DNA of 64,000 nt, taken from contig CALEUL010000060.1 of assembly GCA_937921035.1 (NCBI GenBank), forward strand, positions 1 to 64,000, in the 5' to 3' direction. Shown here one piece after another: positions 9,061-18,433 of this stretch. A program made the position numbers and the translations under genes. How positions within the stretch are numbered: the stretch's first letter is position 1; each line of letters opens with the position of its first letter. The notes beneath the pieces are model-generated. The model had not been told where the DNA came from, made no database searches, and saw nothing but the letters and a program-made list of their open reading frames with translations. The DNA is from an uncultured Porphyromonadaceae bacterium. GTDB taxonomy: Bacteria > Bacteroidota > Bacteroidia > Bacteroidales > Muribaculaceae.

Positions 9061-11010
9061 ATGAGTTATCTTAAATTTGATAAGAACGTGCTCATAAACC
9101 TGGACCAGTCTCTTACTAAAGAGATGTTGCGTACAAATCAGGCCGGTGCATACCATTGCACCAGTCTCGTTGGATGCAACACCCGAAAACAGCATGGCCT
9201 GCTGGTAATTCCCATCGAGGAGATGGACGGTAAGTCGCATGTGATGCTTTCTTCGCTCGACGAAACCGTTATCCAGCACGGGGCACCGTTCAACCTGGGA
9301 ATACACCGCTACAAAGGCGGAACCATCAGTCCTGCGGGACACAAATACATTCGTGAGTTCGACTGCGAGAACGTTCCCCGAATGACCTACAGGGTGGGGG
9401 GCGTTATTCTCACAAAAGAGAAAATTTTTATCAGCAAGGAAAACCGTATTCTTATCCGCTACACGCTTGTCGACGCACATTCCGCTACTACTCTGCGTTT
9501 CAGGCCATTCCTCGCTTTCCGTGAGGTGAACCAGCTATGTATCGCAAACAGCGCCGTAAACACAGCCGTCGACCCGGTGAATAACGGAGTGGCTACTTGC
9601 CTCTACAAGGGATTCCCCACTCTATACATGCAGTTCAACCACAAACCTGTTTGGGTAGACGACCCTAACTGGTACAAGGACATCGAATACGTGAAAGACC
9701 TCGAACGAGGCGTTCCGTACTGCGAGGACCTCTGGGTGCCTGGTTACTTCGAAGTCCCTATCAAGAAAGGTGAATCCATAATATTCTCCGCCGGTATAAG
9801 CGAGGTTAATCCTCGTAGCCTCTCGAAGATGTACGACGCCGAAATCGCCAGCCGCACACCGCGTTCGTCGTTCTTCAACTGCCTCAAGAACTCGGCCAAG
9901 CAGTTCTATATCCGTCGAGGCGACGGAATGTACATCATTTCCGGATTCCCCTGGGGAGTAGTCCTGGCTCGAAACACTTTCATGTCGGTTCCGGGACTTA
10001 CACTCGCTATCGACCACCGAGCCGACTACGAGGCTATCATGGAAACGGCTCTGAAAGCGCTTACTCACTTCGCCGACACCGGAGAGCTCTCCAAACATAT
10101 TAAAGGCATCGACCTCCCCGACATTCCTCTCTGGGCTATATGGGCGATTCAGCAGTATGCTAAGACCGTCGGAAACGACGAAGCTCGCAAACTGTACCTC
10201 GAAAGCGTTACTCAGCTGGTAGACTATATTCTGCGCGGAGGGCATCCTAACCTCTTCATCGACAGCGACACTGGTCTCATCTCTACCGACGGACACCTCA
10301 AACCGGCTTCGTGGATGAACTCTATGCTCAACGGTGAGCCCGTTGTCCGCCGAACTGGCATGCTGGTCGAATTCAACGCGCTTTGGTACAACGCTCTCTT
10401 GTTCGCCGCTGCTCTTGCTGAAGGCAACGAAGGCCTGGCTGAACGACGCGAAGCCTGGCTCGCTGAAGCCGATAAGATGAAGCAGCCTTTCATTGATACT
10501 TTCCTCAACGAAAGCGGATATCTGTACGACTTTGTGGACGGAAACTTCGCCGAACCGTCGGTTCGCCCCAACATGGCTATCGCAATCGGCCTCGACTACT
10601 CGCCTCTCGACCGTCGACAGCGCAAAAGCATCCTCGACGTTGTTACACGTGAGCTTCTCACGCCAAAAGGTCTGCGAACCCTATCGCCAAAAAGCTACGG
10701 ATACCGTCCGAACTATGTGGGCTCTCCGGACGAACGGGAGTTCGCGATGCACAACGGCCCCGCAAGACCCTGGCTTATCGGTTTCTATGCCGACGCATAC
10801 CTCCGTGTTTTCGGTCTCAGCGGTGTCGGATACATAGACCGCATGCTCATCGGTTTCGAGGACGAAATGAGCCAGGGTTGCATCGCTTCCCTCTCTCAGC
10901 TATACGACGGTAACCCGCCCTACACCGGCCGAGGCGCTGTCAGCCACGCTACTAATGTGGCCGAGGTGCTTCGCGCTGTACGGTCCCTGAAACGCTTCGA
11001 CAACAACTGA
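9061..11010 (+). CDS. Amylo-alpha-1,6-glucosidase (glycogen debranching enzyme)
   Basis: Predicted to hydrolyse alpha-1,6 branch points of glycogen or limit dextrins in the cytoplasm. The 649 residues fit the bacterial GDE layout. The N-terminal beta domain (about 10-290) begins TNQAGAYHCTSLVGCNTRKQHGLL, and the C-terminal (alpha/alpha)6 domain (about 300-640) carries the family stretches ISGFPWGVVLARNTFMSVPG and REFAMHNGPARPWLIGFYAD, with acidic residues typical of the active site. No signal peptide is present. It is followed after 35 bp by a GT4 glycosyltransferase and then a GH57 enzyme, the usual Bacteroidetes glycogen cluster. Confidence in the family is high. Confidence 0.92.
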   Translation: MSYLKFDKNVLINLDQSLTKEMLRTNQAGAYHCTSLVGCNTRKQHGLLVIPIEEMDGKSHVMLSSLDETVIQHGAPFNLGIHRYKGGTISPAGHKYIREFDCENVPRMTYRVGGVILTKEKIFISKENRILIRYTLVDAHSATTLRFRPFLAFREVNQLCIANSAVNTAVDPVNNGVATCLYKGFPTLYMQFNHKPVWVDDPNWYKDIEYVKDLERGVPYCEDLWVPGYFEVPIKKGESIIFSAGISEVNPRSLSKMYDAEIASRTPRSSFFNCLKNSAKQFYIRRGDGMYIISGFPWGVVLARNTFMSVPGLTLAIDHRADYEAIMETALKALTHFADTGELSKHIKGIDLPDIPLWAIWAIQQYAKTVGNDEARKLYLESVTQLVDYILRGGHPNLFIDSDTGLISTDGHLKPASWMNSMLNGEPVVRRTGMLVEFNALWYNALLFAAALAEGNEGLAERREAWLAEADKMKQPFIDTFLNESGYLYDFVDGNFAEPSVRPNMAIAIGLDYSPLDRRQRKSILDVVTRELLTPKGLRTLSPKSYGYRPNYVGSPDEREFAMHNGPARPWLIGFYADAYLRVFGLSGVGYIDRMLIGFEDEMSQGCIASLSQLYDGNPPYTGRGAVSHATNVAEVLRAVRSLKRFDNN

Positions 11011-11044
11011 TTCCCAATTCAAGTAACAAATAAAATAATCCACA

Positions 11045-12307
11045 ATGAAAGCATTAATGTTCGGTTGGGAATTTCCGCCTCACATCCTCGGTGGACTCGG
11101 TACGGCAAGCTACGGCCTCACGCGAGGAATGTGGGAATGCGGCGACATGGACATAACATTCGTTATTCCCAAACCTTTCGGCGACGAGGACAAAAGCTTT
11201 GCCCGTATTATTGGTACTTCTCAGGTGCCTGTGGCTTGGCGAGACGTTAACCGCGACTACGTTGAATCGCGAATTGGAAACGTTATGGACCCGGACATGT
11301 ATTACCGTCTGCGAGACCATATATACGCCGACTTCAACTACATGCGCACAAACGACCTCGGTTGCATCGAATTCTCCGGAAAATATCCTTCAAACCTCCT
11401 GGAGGAAATAAACAACTACTCGATAACAGCCGGTGTCATTGCCCGCACTCTGGATTTCGATATAATCCACAGCCACGACTGGCTAACATACCCCGCTGGT
11501 ATACACGCGAAACAGGTTACTGGTAAACCGCTCGTCGTTCACGTACACGCTACCGAGTACGACCGTTCCAGAGGTAAGCCTAATCCTACTGTTTACGGCA
11601 TCGAGCGAGACGGAATGACTCATGCCGACCATATTATTACCGTCAGCAACCTTACTCGCCAGACAGTAATAGACCACTATGGCATTGACCCCGCTAAAGT
11701 TACCACCGTACACAACGCCGTTGTGCCTCTTAGCCAGGACCTTCTCGATATCGAGATGCCACGCGCCACTAAAGAGAAAGTGGTTACTTTCCTCGGACGT
11801 ATTACAATGCAGAAAGGCCCGGAATACTTCGTTGAAGCCGCAGCTAAAGTGCTTCGGAACTGCAAGAACGTGCGGTTCGTTATGGCTGGATCCGGCGACA
11901 TGATGGAAAAGATGATTGCTCTCGCTGCTGAACGCGGAATAGCAGACCGGTTCCACTTCCCCGGATTCCAGAAAGGTCGTCAGGTCTACGAGATGCTCAA
12001 AGCAAGCGACGTATATATTATGCCGTCTGTTTCCGAACCTTTCGGTATTTCCCCTCTCGAAGCTATGCAGATGGGAGTGCCTTCTATTATTAGCAAGCAG
12101 AGCGGCTGCGCCGAAATCCTCGACAACGTCATTAAGACCGACTACTGGGACATCGACGCTATGGCCGATGCTATTCACGCAATCATTTCATACCCCGCGC
12201 TCTATAAGCAGATGCGCGAAGACGGCCTCGCCGAAGTTGCCCAGATCACTTGGGACAAAGCCGGAAAGAAGGTCATCGACATTTACAACAAAGTTTTAGC
12301 ACGCTAA
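11045..12307 (+). CDS. GT4-family glycosyltransferase, glycogen synthase-like
   Basis: A cytoplasmic GT-B transferase of 420 residues, probably elongating alpha-1,4-glucan chains. The N-terminal Rossmann half opens with MKALMFGWEFPPHILGGLGT, the conserved start with the GGLGT donor-binding loop. The C-terminal half carries VVTFLGRITMQKGPEYFVEAA and the E-x7-E region VSEPFGISPLEAMQMGVPSI. It is the middle gene of the glycogen operon, with 35 bp before and 13 bp after. Homologues in Bacteroides are annotated as glycosyltransferase or glycogen synthase, and the donor nucleotide sugar is not deducible from sequence alone. Confidence 0.88.
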   Translation: MKALMFGWEFPPHILGGLGTASYGLTRGMWECGDMDITFVIPKPFGDEDKSFARIIGTSQVPVAWRDVNRDYVESRIGNVMDPDMYYRLRDHIYADFNYMRTNDLGCIEFSGKYPSNLLEEINNYSITAGVIARTLDFDIIHSHDWLTYPAGIHAKQVTGKPLVVHVHATEYDRSRGKPNPTVYGIERDGMTHADHIITVSNLTRQTVIDHYGIDPAKVTTVHNAVVPLSQDLLDIEMPRATKEKVVTFLGRITMQKGPEYFVEAAAKVLRNCKNVRFVMAGSGDMMEKMIALAAERGIADRFHFPGFQKGRQVYEMLKASDVYIMPSVSEPFGISPLEAMQMGVPSIISKQSGCAEILDNVIKTDYWDIDAMADAIHAIISYPALYKQMREDGLAEVAQITWDKAGKKVIDIYNKVLAR

Positions 12308-12320
12308 TCAAACCATTGTC

Positions 12321-13760
12321 ATGAAATCTATCTGTTTCAACTTCGAGATACATCAGCCTTTCCGCCTCAAACAATACCGTTTCTTCGATATAGGACGCGA
12401 CCACTACTATTTCGACGATTTCCTTAACGACGACATTATAACTCGCATCGCCCGAAACTCGTACATCCCTGCCGCTGAAACTCTGCTCCGGATGATCGAG
12501 GAAAGCAAAGGATTCTTCAGATGCTCCATCGCTATCAGCGGCATGGCTCTGGAACAGTGCGAACAGTTCGTTCCCGAATTCCTGGACCTCCTGAAGAAAC
12601 TTGCCGACACCGGACACTGCGAATTCGTAGCTCAGCCTTACGCATACTCGCTGGCTTGCCTGACAGACCCCGAGGAGTTCGCTCGCCAGGTAAAACAGAC
12701 TTGCGACCGTCTCAAAGAACGTTTCGGCATAAATCCAAAGGTCATTCGCAACACCGAGCTTATATACTTCGACGACCTTGCTCCTCAGCTGGTGGAGCTC
12801 GGCTTCAAGGCCGTGCTGACAGAGGGCGCGAAGCACATCCTCGGATGGAAATCGCCAAACTACGTCTACACCGCAGCTTCCGCGCCTAAACTGAAAGTGC
12901 TTCTCCGCAACAGCAAGCTCAGCGACGACATCGCTTTCCGATTCACGGATACCGCATGGCCCGAATTCCCGCTCACGGCCGACAAATATATCGACTGGAT
13001 TGCCTCCACGCCCCAGGAAGAGCAGATTATCAACATTTTCCTCAACCTCGAGGCTTTTGGCGAAATGCAGCCCGCTACGTCCGGTATATTCCAGTTCCTG
13101 GAGGCGCTACCTCGATTCGCTAAAGAGCGCGGTGTAGAATTCCTTACACCTACCGAGGCCGTTTCAAAAATCAAACCCGTCGACATTCTGTCGGTTACCC
13201 ACCCCATCTCAAGCGCCGACGAGGCTCGAGACATTTCTGCTTGGCTTGGAAACCGTCTGCAGAACGAGGCGTTCGAAAAACTGTACTCGCAGGCCGAACG
13301 CATCGCTATATGCCAGAACAGAGCGCTAAAGGAAGACTGGGCTCGACTCCAGACTTGCGACCACTTCTTCTACATGAGCACTAAGAGGATGGCCGACGGA
13401 CAGATGCACAGCCTGTTCAGCCCTTACGAGACTCCGTTCGCTGCATTCACCAACTACATGAACGTGCTCGCCGACTTCCTGATGCGTGTAAAAGAGGAAT
13501 TCCCGTCGGCTGTTGGTAACGAAGAGCTTAACTCGCTGCTCCTCACTATCGCAAACCAGGGCAACGAAATCGAGGCCCTGAACAAGGAACTCGCTTCCAT
13601 GCGTAAGAACGTGGAACAGTACAACATCGAGCACAAGAACCGCGACGAAGCTTGCGAGGAAAAGGCCGAAGCAAAGCCTAAACGCGGACGCAAGCCCGCG
13701 GCCGACAAGAAACCGGCTGCTAAAAAAACCGCAAAAAAGAAGGTCGCCGATAAAGATTGA
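12321..13760 (+). CDS. GH57-family alpha-amylase/glucan enzyme with a basic C-terminal tail
   Basis: The 479-residue protein starts with the GH57 motif MKSICFNFEIHQPFRLKQY (motif 1, His-Gln-Pro). Further GH57-like stretches are FFRCSIAISGMALEQ, RNTELIYFDDLAP around residue 150 with the candidate nucleophile Glu, and ILGWKSPNYVY. GH57 enzymes cleave or transfer alpha-1,4-glucan. It has no signal peptide and is cytoplasmic. It is the third gene of the glycogen operon. The last ~35 residues are unusual: a lysine/alanine-rich tail with KPKRGRKPAADKK and KKTAKKK, resembling histone H1 tails or AT-hook sequence and not part of the catalytic fold. GH57 assignment is firm; exact specificity is not. 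Confidence 0.88.
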   Translation: MKSICFNFEIHQPFRLKQYRFFDIGRDHYYFDDFLNDDIITRIARNSYIPAAETLLRMIEESKGFFRCSIAISGMALEQCEQFVPEFLDLLKKLADTGHCEFVAQPYAYSLACLTDPEEFARQVKQTCDRLKERFGINPKVIRNTELIYFDDLAPQLVELGFKAVLTEGAKHILGWKSPNYVYTAASAPKLKVLLRNSKLSDDIAFRFTDTAWPEFPLTADKYIDWIASTPQEEQIINIFLNLEAFGEMQPATSGIFQFLEALPRFAKERGVEFLTPTEAVSKIKPVDILSVTHPISSADEARDISAWLGNRLQNEAFEKLYSQAERIAICQNRALKEDWARLQTCDHFFYMSTKRMADGQMHSLFSPYETPFAAFTNYMNVLADFLMRVKEEFPSAVGNEELNSLLLTIANQGNEIEALNKELASMRKNVEQYNIEHKNRDEACEEKAEAKPKRGRKPAADKKPAAKKTAKKKVADKD

Positions 13761-13779
13761 TTCCGACAAATCCCCATAT

Positions 13780-13805
13780 GCCCGCCGACGTAAACGCCGG
13801 CGGGC
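13780..13805 (+). terminator. Hairpin after the glycogen operon
   Basis: GCCCGCCG (13780-13787) pairs with CGGCGGGC (13798-13805). The downstream T content is poor (TTAATCTT), so it is a weak terminator or an attenuating hairpin before the next gene. Confidence 0.5.
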
Positions 13806-13831
13806 TTAATCTTCAAAATATCCTGTAATTT

Positions 13832-14464
13832 ATGCTACCCGACAAATATGTAATAACCATCGGTCGAACATTCGGCAGCGGTGGCCGAGCACTCGGCAGA
13901 ATTATTGCCGAAAAACTCGGAATAGGATTCTACGATAAAAAACTGCTTGTTAAAGCCGCCGAAAAAGCTGGCTACGACATCGAATTCTTCAAAAGCGGCG
14001 ACGAACGGGCACCTAAGTTCATGGGAAGCATAATACCTTTTTCAATGGGCTTCTATCCCGTTTCTTGGCTTGGTGACACTTCTTCGGCTGGTGGAGACAG
14101 AATTTACAAGGCGCAGTGCGATTTCATCCACGAGCTCGCGCTCTCGGAACCTTGCGTTATCGTTGGCAGAAGTGCCGATTACGTCCTGCGGGACATGAAA
14201 AACGTGATAAACATATTCGTGCACGCTCCTGCCGACGTATGCGCCCGACGCATTGTGGAACGCCTCGAATGCAAAGACATCGCCGAGGCAAAGGCTCTCG
14301 CCGAACGGACAAACAAACTCCGCGCGAACTACTACAATTTCTACACCGACAAGCAATGGGGAAACGCTCAGAGCTATGACCTCACTTTCGACACTTCCCT
14401 ACTGCCGCTGGAGGAAATTGCCGATATAACAATCGACTACCTCCGCCGACGATTGGAATACTGA
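13832..14464 (+). CDS. Cytidylate kinase-like family protein
   Basis: The 210-residue protein has a P-loop-like start, YVITIGRTFGSGGRALGRIIAEKLG, characteristic of the cytidylate-kinase-like family (often annotated AAA_26). Instead of a canonical GxxxxGK[ST] it has GRTFGSGGRAL. It continues with YDKKLLVKAAEKAGYD and CVIVGRSADYVLRDMKN (about residues 105-120), and a C-terminal helical part with RANYYNFYTDKQWG. Members are presumed nucleotide kinases of unproven substrate; the housekeeping cmk is usually separate. It follows the glycogen operon and is closed by a strong terminator. Confidence 0.8.
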   Translation: MLPDKYVITIGRTFGSGGRALGRIIAEKLGIGFYDKKLLVKAAEKAGYDIEFFKSGDERAPKFMGSIIPFSMGFYPVSWLGDTSSAGGDRIYKAQCDFIHELALSEPCVIVGRSADYVLRDMKNVINIFVHAPADVCARRIVERLECKDIAEAKALAERTNKLRANYYNFYTDKQWGNAQSYDLTFDTSLLPLEEIADITIDYLRRRLEY

Positions 14465-14483
14465 TAATTTAAAATGCTTAAAT

Positions 14484-14528
14484 GCGTGCTGTGTCGCTAC
14501 CAAATATAGCGACACAGCACGCTCTTTT
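14484..14528 (+). terminator. Strong rho-independent terminator
   Basis: Perfect 16-bp arms (14484-14499 and 14507-14522) surround a 7-base loop and are followed by TCTTTTCTT. It terminates transcription from the cytidylate-kinase-like gene. Confidence 0.9.
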
Positions 14529-14575
14529 CTTCGGCTACGTTAAACCTATATTTTGCATTTGCCAAAACTTATTCT

Positions 14576-14584
14576 TACCTTTGT
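14576..14584 (+). promoter_or_regulatory. Promoter -7 box of the nucleotide-sugar dehydratase gene
   Basis: TACCTTTGT matches TAnnTTTG, with TTTG-containing sequence (TTTTGCATTTGCC) about 15-20 bp upstream as a -33 element. The start codon follows 52 bp later. Confidence 0.6.
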
Positions 14585-14635
14585 ATTGATTTTCGTATTC
14601 TTTGTTCACGTTTGCTTCTGTCATTATAATTACAT

Positions 14636-16648
14636 ATGAATCGCAATTTCTTCCAGAGTTTGTCCAACTCAACAATTATTCAGGCTTTCATAGAAAAACC
14701 ATCGCCTAAATGGATGGTCTTTTTAGCAGACCTCATAATTTTCGGACTATGCAGCGGACTCACATTCGCGTTCGGAATTCAGGACAATGCCAACAGCTAC
14801 AGCGAGATACACTCTGCTCCTGTACACGCTACAATCGCTTTCATTATATATGCTGTTCTGGCCTTGATTTTAGGTACAAGCAAATATATAATACGTCTTT
14901 CGGTTATCGAGGACACATACCGGCTGGTGCTGCTTATCATCTCGGCCTCGTTTATTATGGCGATATTGTCCCTTTGCACTCTTGCTTTCGGCGGATTTTT
15001 ATATTTCAGCTTCTGGAACATATTCACTCTCGGTGTGATGACATTCGCCCTGATGTTAGTGATGCGCCTGTCAATCAAGTACTTCTACATGCAGATTTCC
15101 GGCATCAGGAAAAACAAAAAGCGTGTGATTGTTCTCGGTTCTGCTATAAACTCGTATTTTCTTGCCTCGGCACTAAAAAACGAATATAACGGTGCTTTCG
15201 ATCCCGTGGCGCTGCTTAGCCTCTCCGACAAGGCTGTTCAGAGCAACGTTAACGGTACTCCGGTGATACATTTCGACGAAAACTCAATTGCCGAGACTTT
15301 CGAATTATACCGATGCGACACTCTCCTCTTCCTTTCAACTCAGATGGAACTCATGCGAAGCGGAACCGCCGACGTCTTCCTTCGGAACAACATCAAGTTG
15401 CTTATGCTCAACCAGGTTGCCGAATTCGACATAAACAGAAAAGAGATGCCGGACATTTCAACTCATGTACACGACATCCGCATCGAAGACCTTCTTGGCC
15501 GAGAACCAATACGCACCGAAAATCCCACTATTCGAAGCGTGATAAAGGGCCAGACGGTAATGATTACTGGTGCCGCCGGTTCTATCGGTAGCGAGATTGT
15601 TCGACAGGTGGCGCAGCTCGACGCTTCCGACATTGTACTCCTCGACCAGGCAGAAACGCCAATGCACGACATGCAGCTGGAGCTGGAAAGCGCTTTCCCC
15701 GATATGAAAATACACCTCTTCATCGGCGACGTTGCCAACAAAGGGCGTATGGAACATGCATTCCAGAAATACCGTCCCAGATACGTGTTCCACGCCGCCG
15801 CATACAAGCACGTACCTATGATGGAGCGCAATCCTGCCGAAGCTGTGCTCACAAACGTGTTCGGTACAAAAAACATTGCCGACCTGTCAGTGAAATACGG
15901 CGTGGAGAAATTCGTTATGATTTCAACCGACAAAGCCGTAAATCCGACCAATGTGATGGGGGCATCCAAGCGCATTGCCGAGATTTATGTACAGTCCCTC
16001 TTCTTCCACAACCGAAAACAGTCCGACCGCCCAAGCACCCAGTTCATAACCACTCGCTTCGGAAACGTTCTCGGGTCAAACGGGTCCGTGATTCCGCTCT
16101 TCCGAAAGCAGATAGAACACGGCGGGCCTGTTACTATAACTCACCGCGACATCATACGCTATTTCATGACAATCCCCGAAGCATGCTCCCTCGTTCTCGA
16201 GGCCGGTTGCATGGGAAAAGGCGGCGAGATTTTCATCTTCGACATGGGGCAGCCCGTAAAAATATGGGACCTCGCAACTCGTATGATATCGCTGTCCGGT
16301 CTGAGGCCCGGAGAAGACATTCAGATTATCGAAACGGGACTGAGACCCGGTGAGAAGCTCTACGAGGAACTCCTGAACGAAAAGGAACACACTCTGGCCA
16401 CTCACCACAAAAAGATTATGATTGCACGGGTCCGGATCTACGACTACAAAGACGTTCTCGAGCACCTCGAACAGCTCCACAAGAGCCTCGATGCAGGATA
16501 CGCACACGACATCGTCGCTCAGATGAAGCACATGGTGCCGGAATACAAGTCCAACAACTCGCAATGGCAGAAGGTAGACTGCGAAATTAAAGCCGAGCAC
16601 AGCGAGAACATGGACATGCACGAGATTAACATCCAGCAAATGAACTGA
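14636..16648 (+). CDS. Membrane nucleotide-sugar 4,6-dehydratase/epimerase (CapD/FlaA1/WbpM type)
   Basis: The 670-residue protein has four predicted transmembrane segments in the first ~145 residues (MVFLADLIIFGLCSGLTFAF, ATIAFIIYAVLALILG, LVLLIISASFIMAILSLC, FWNIFTLGVMTFALMLVM). A CoA-binding-like Rossmann domain follows (KKRVIVLGSAINSYFLA). The catalytic SDR domain from about residue 300 has VMITGAAGSIGSEIVRQ. The family catalyses 4,6-dehydration of UDP-GlcNAc-type sugars for surface polysaccharide. Active-site sequence MISTDKAVNPTNVMGASKR and GLRPGEKLYEELL are present. Length is typical of the family. No adjacent polysaccharide locus is seen; the gene appears to be transcribed alone. Confidence 0.9.
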   Translation: MNRNFFQSLSNSTIIQAFIEKPSPKWMVFLADLIIFGLCSGLTFAFGIQDNANSYSEIHSAPVHATIAFIIYAVLALILGTSKYIIRLSVIEDTYRLVLLIISASFIMAILSLCTLAFGGFLYFSFWNIFTLGVMTFALMLVMRLSIKYFYMQISGIRKNKKRVIVLGSAINSYFLASALKNEYNGAFDPVALLSLSDKAVQSNVNGTPVIHFDENSIAETFELYRCDTLLFLSTQMELMRSGTADVFLRNNIKLLMLNQVAEFDINRKEMPDISTHVHDIRIEDLLGREPIRTENPTIRSVIKGQTVMITGAAGSIGSEIVRQVAQLDASDIVLLDQAETPMHDMQLELESAFPDMKIHLFIGDVANKGRMEHAFQKYRPRYVFHAAAYKHVPMMERNPAEAVLTNVFGTKNIADLSVKYGVEKFVMISTDKAVNPTNVMGASKRIAEIYVQSLFFHNRKQSDRPSTQFITTRFGNVLGSNGSVIPLFRKQIEHGGPVTITHRDIIRYFMTIPEACSLVLEAGCMGKGGEIFIFDMGQPVKIWDLATRMISLSGLRPGEDIQIIETGLRPGEKLYEELLNEKEHTLATHHKKIMIARVRIYDYKDVLEHLEQLHKSLDAGYAHDIVAQMKHMVPEYKSNNSQWQKVDCEIKAEHSENMDMHEINIQQMN

Positions 16649-16673
16649 CCAAAACTCGCAAATGAATAATTTG

Positions 16674-16711
16674 GACGGATCGGCTGCAATAAGCGGTGCG
16701 GTCCGTCTTTT
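16674..16711 (+). terminator. Terminator after the nucleotide-sugar dehydratase
   Basis: GACGGATCG (16674-16682) pairs with CGGTCCGTC (16699-16707, one G-U pair), followed by TTTT. The hairpin covers the GTG at 16696, which argues against that codon as the start of the next gene. Confidence 0.7.
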
Positions 16712-16737
16712 ACATAACAATGATTAATACCTTAAAT

Positions 16738-17658
16738 ATGAAAAAATTCATCGCATCGATTGCGGCTCTAATTATCGCCGCTACTGTTCTGGCTGCTAAA
16801 CCTGCTCAATTCAATGTCGCATCCTATAACATCCGTATGCCGGCCGGTAGCGACTCGCTCGCTGGTAACGGTTGGGGCCGTCGTGGCCCTGTCGTGGCAA
16901 AACTGGCTTATTTCAACGATTTCGATATCTTCGGTACTCAGGAAGGATACAAATTCCAGTTAGACGATATGCTCGGACAAATGCCCGGTTACGCATACAT
17001 CGGCGTTGGCCGCAACGACGGAAAAGACGGAGGCGAGCATTCAGCTATATTCTACAACACCGACATGTTCGACGTTCTCGACCACGGCGATTTCTGGCTC
17101 GCCGAGGACACTTCTTTCCCGCACCTCGGTTGGGATGCCGCTTGCGTGCGCATTTGCACCTGGGGCAAATTCCGGCACAAGCCATCAGGCCGTCAGTTCC
17201 TTTTCTTTAATCTGCACATGGACCATGTCGGAAAAATCGCACGTATAGAAAGCGCTAAACTTATCAAAAACAAAATGAACCAGCTTGGAAGCAAGCTGCC
17301 CGTATTCCTTACCGGTGATTTCAACATCGACCAGTTCAGCGACGAATACACCACAATCGTTGGCGACGGTAAACTCAAAGACGCTTACACAAGCGCCGAC
17401 TTTGTTTTCGCTCCGAACGGAACTTTCAACAGCTTCCATCCGGACGGATTCTCAAACCAGCGTATCGACCATATATTTACAACTCCCGACGTTCACGTGC
17501 TCAAATACGGTGTTATCACTGATACATACCGTACTACCGACAACAACGACGATGCTCTATCCGCCGAAAACGCACCCGAGATAATTCACATTTCCAAAGC
17601 CACGCCGAGAACGCCCTCAGACCATTTTCCAATCAAAGCGAAGATTGAATTGAGATGA
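16738..17658 (+). CDS. Secreted endonuclease/exonuclease/phosphatase family protein
   Basis: The start at ATG 16738 gives the signal peptide MKKFIASIAALIIAATVLA; the frame is open upstream to a GTG at 16696, inside a terminator. The 306-residue product is a complete EEP fold: FNVASYNIRMPAGSD (Asn metal site), FGTQEGYKFQLDDML (catalytic Glu), LFFNLHMDHVGKIAR (His), VFLTGDFNIDQFSDEY (Asp/Asn), and SDHFPIKAKIEL (Asp-His). Members cleave phosphodiesters in nucleic acids, phosphoinositides or sphingolipids. The substrate cannot be told here; the signal peptide places it in the periplasm or outside. Confidence 0.88.
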   Translation: MKKFIASIAALIIAATVLAAKPAQFNVASYNIRMPAGSDSLAGNGWGRRGPVVAKLAYFNDFDIFGTQEGYKFQLDDMLGQMPGYAYIGVGRNDGKDGGEHSAIFYNTDMFDVLDHGDFWLAEDTSFPHLGWDAACVRICTWGKFRHKPSGRQFLFFNLHMDHVGKIARIESAKLIKNKMNQLGSKLPVFLTGDFNIDQFSDEYTTIVGDGKLKDAYTSADFVFAPNGTFNSFHPDGFSNQRIDHIFTTPDVHVLKYGVITDTYRTTDNNDDALSAENAPEIIHISKATPRTPSDHFPIKAKIELR

Positions 17659-17749
17659 TTTATTAAACTTTTTGTTAATACTTCTTTATTTAATAAAAAA
17701 ACAGTAAGCATTTACGACCCGAAACAATCGTCTTTTCCGTTATTTTTCT

Positions 17750-17758
17750 TAACTTTGC
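17750..17758 (+). promoter_or_regulatory. Promoter -7 box of the pyrE cluster
   Basis: TAACTTTGC fits the Bacteroidetes consensus and lies 25 bp before the pyrE ATG. The T-rich stretch TTATTTTTC lies just upstream. Confidence 0.65.
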
Positions 17759-17783
17759 AGCCTCAATAAACACTAAGCCAGAT

Positions 17784-18422
17784 ATGAAAACCGTAGCACG
17801 ACTTCTTGCTGAAAAGCTGCTCAAAATCAACGCACTCAAACTCCAGCCCGCAAATCCTTTCACTTGGGCCTCAGGCTGGAACTCTCCAATCTATACCGAC
17901 AACCGCCGCACGCTATCGCACCCTGAGTTGCGCACGTTCATCAAAACAGAACTCGCTCGCGTAATCCTGGAACAGTATCCCGATGCAGAGGCTATTGCCG
18001 GAGTAGCTACTGGTGCCATCGCTCAGGGAGCTCTCGTTGCCGATGTGCTCAACCTCCCGTTCGCATACATCCGCTCTACTCCAAAAGACCACGGTCTGGA
18101 AAACCTTATCGAAGGAGACCTTCGTCAGGGACAGAAAGTTGTAATCGTGGAAGACCTTGTTTCTACAGGCAAAAGCTCGCTCAAGGCCGTTGAGGCTGTC
18201 CGCAATGCCGGATGCGAGGTTGTCGGCATGGTGGCGCTGTTCTCCTATGGATTCCCAATCGCAGAGGAAAACTTCGAGAATGCCGGTGTTGAGCTGATTA
18301 CACTCAGCAACTACAACGCAATCCTCGAAGCCGCACTTGAAACTCACTACATCAGCGAAAGCGACATCGAGACTCTCCACAACTGGCGCAAAGACCCTGC
18401 TACCTGGCAGCCCGAACGCTAA
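17784..18422 (+). CDS. pyrE: Orotate phosphoribosyltransferase
   Basis: Transfers the ribose-phosphate of PRPP to orotate, giving OMP in de novo pyrimidine synthesis. The 212 residues fit the family. Visible are the substrate stretch FTWASGWNSPIYTDNR (residues ~27-42), YIRSTPKDHG (lysine-containing loop, ~95), and the PRPP motif VVIVEDLVSTGKSS (~118-131). It is cytoplasmic. It leads a plus-strand run with short gaps into SRPBCC, Rieske-like, SGNH and MBOAT genes. The pyrE-SRPBCC pairing is common in Bacteroidales; the link to the other genes may be only co-transcription. Confidence 0.95.
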   Translation: MKTVARLLAEKLLKINALKLQPANPFTWASGWNSPIYTDNRRTLSHPELRTFIKTELARVILEQYPDAEAIAGVATGAIAQGALVADVLNLPFAYIRSTPKDHGLENLIEGDLRQGQKVVIVEDLVSTGKSSLKAVEAVRNAGCEVVGMVALFSYGFPIAEENFENAGVELITLSNYNAILEAALETHYISESDIETLHNWRKDPATWQPER

Positions 18423-18433
18423 TAAGACTCCAA

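Noticed and set aside
16696..16737. GTG start 14 codons upstream of the exported EEP protein
   Set aside because: The codon lies in a terminator hairpin, and the extension would hide the signal peptide.
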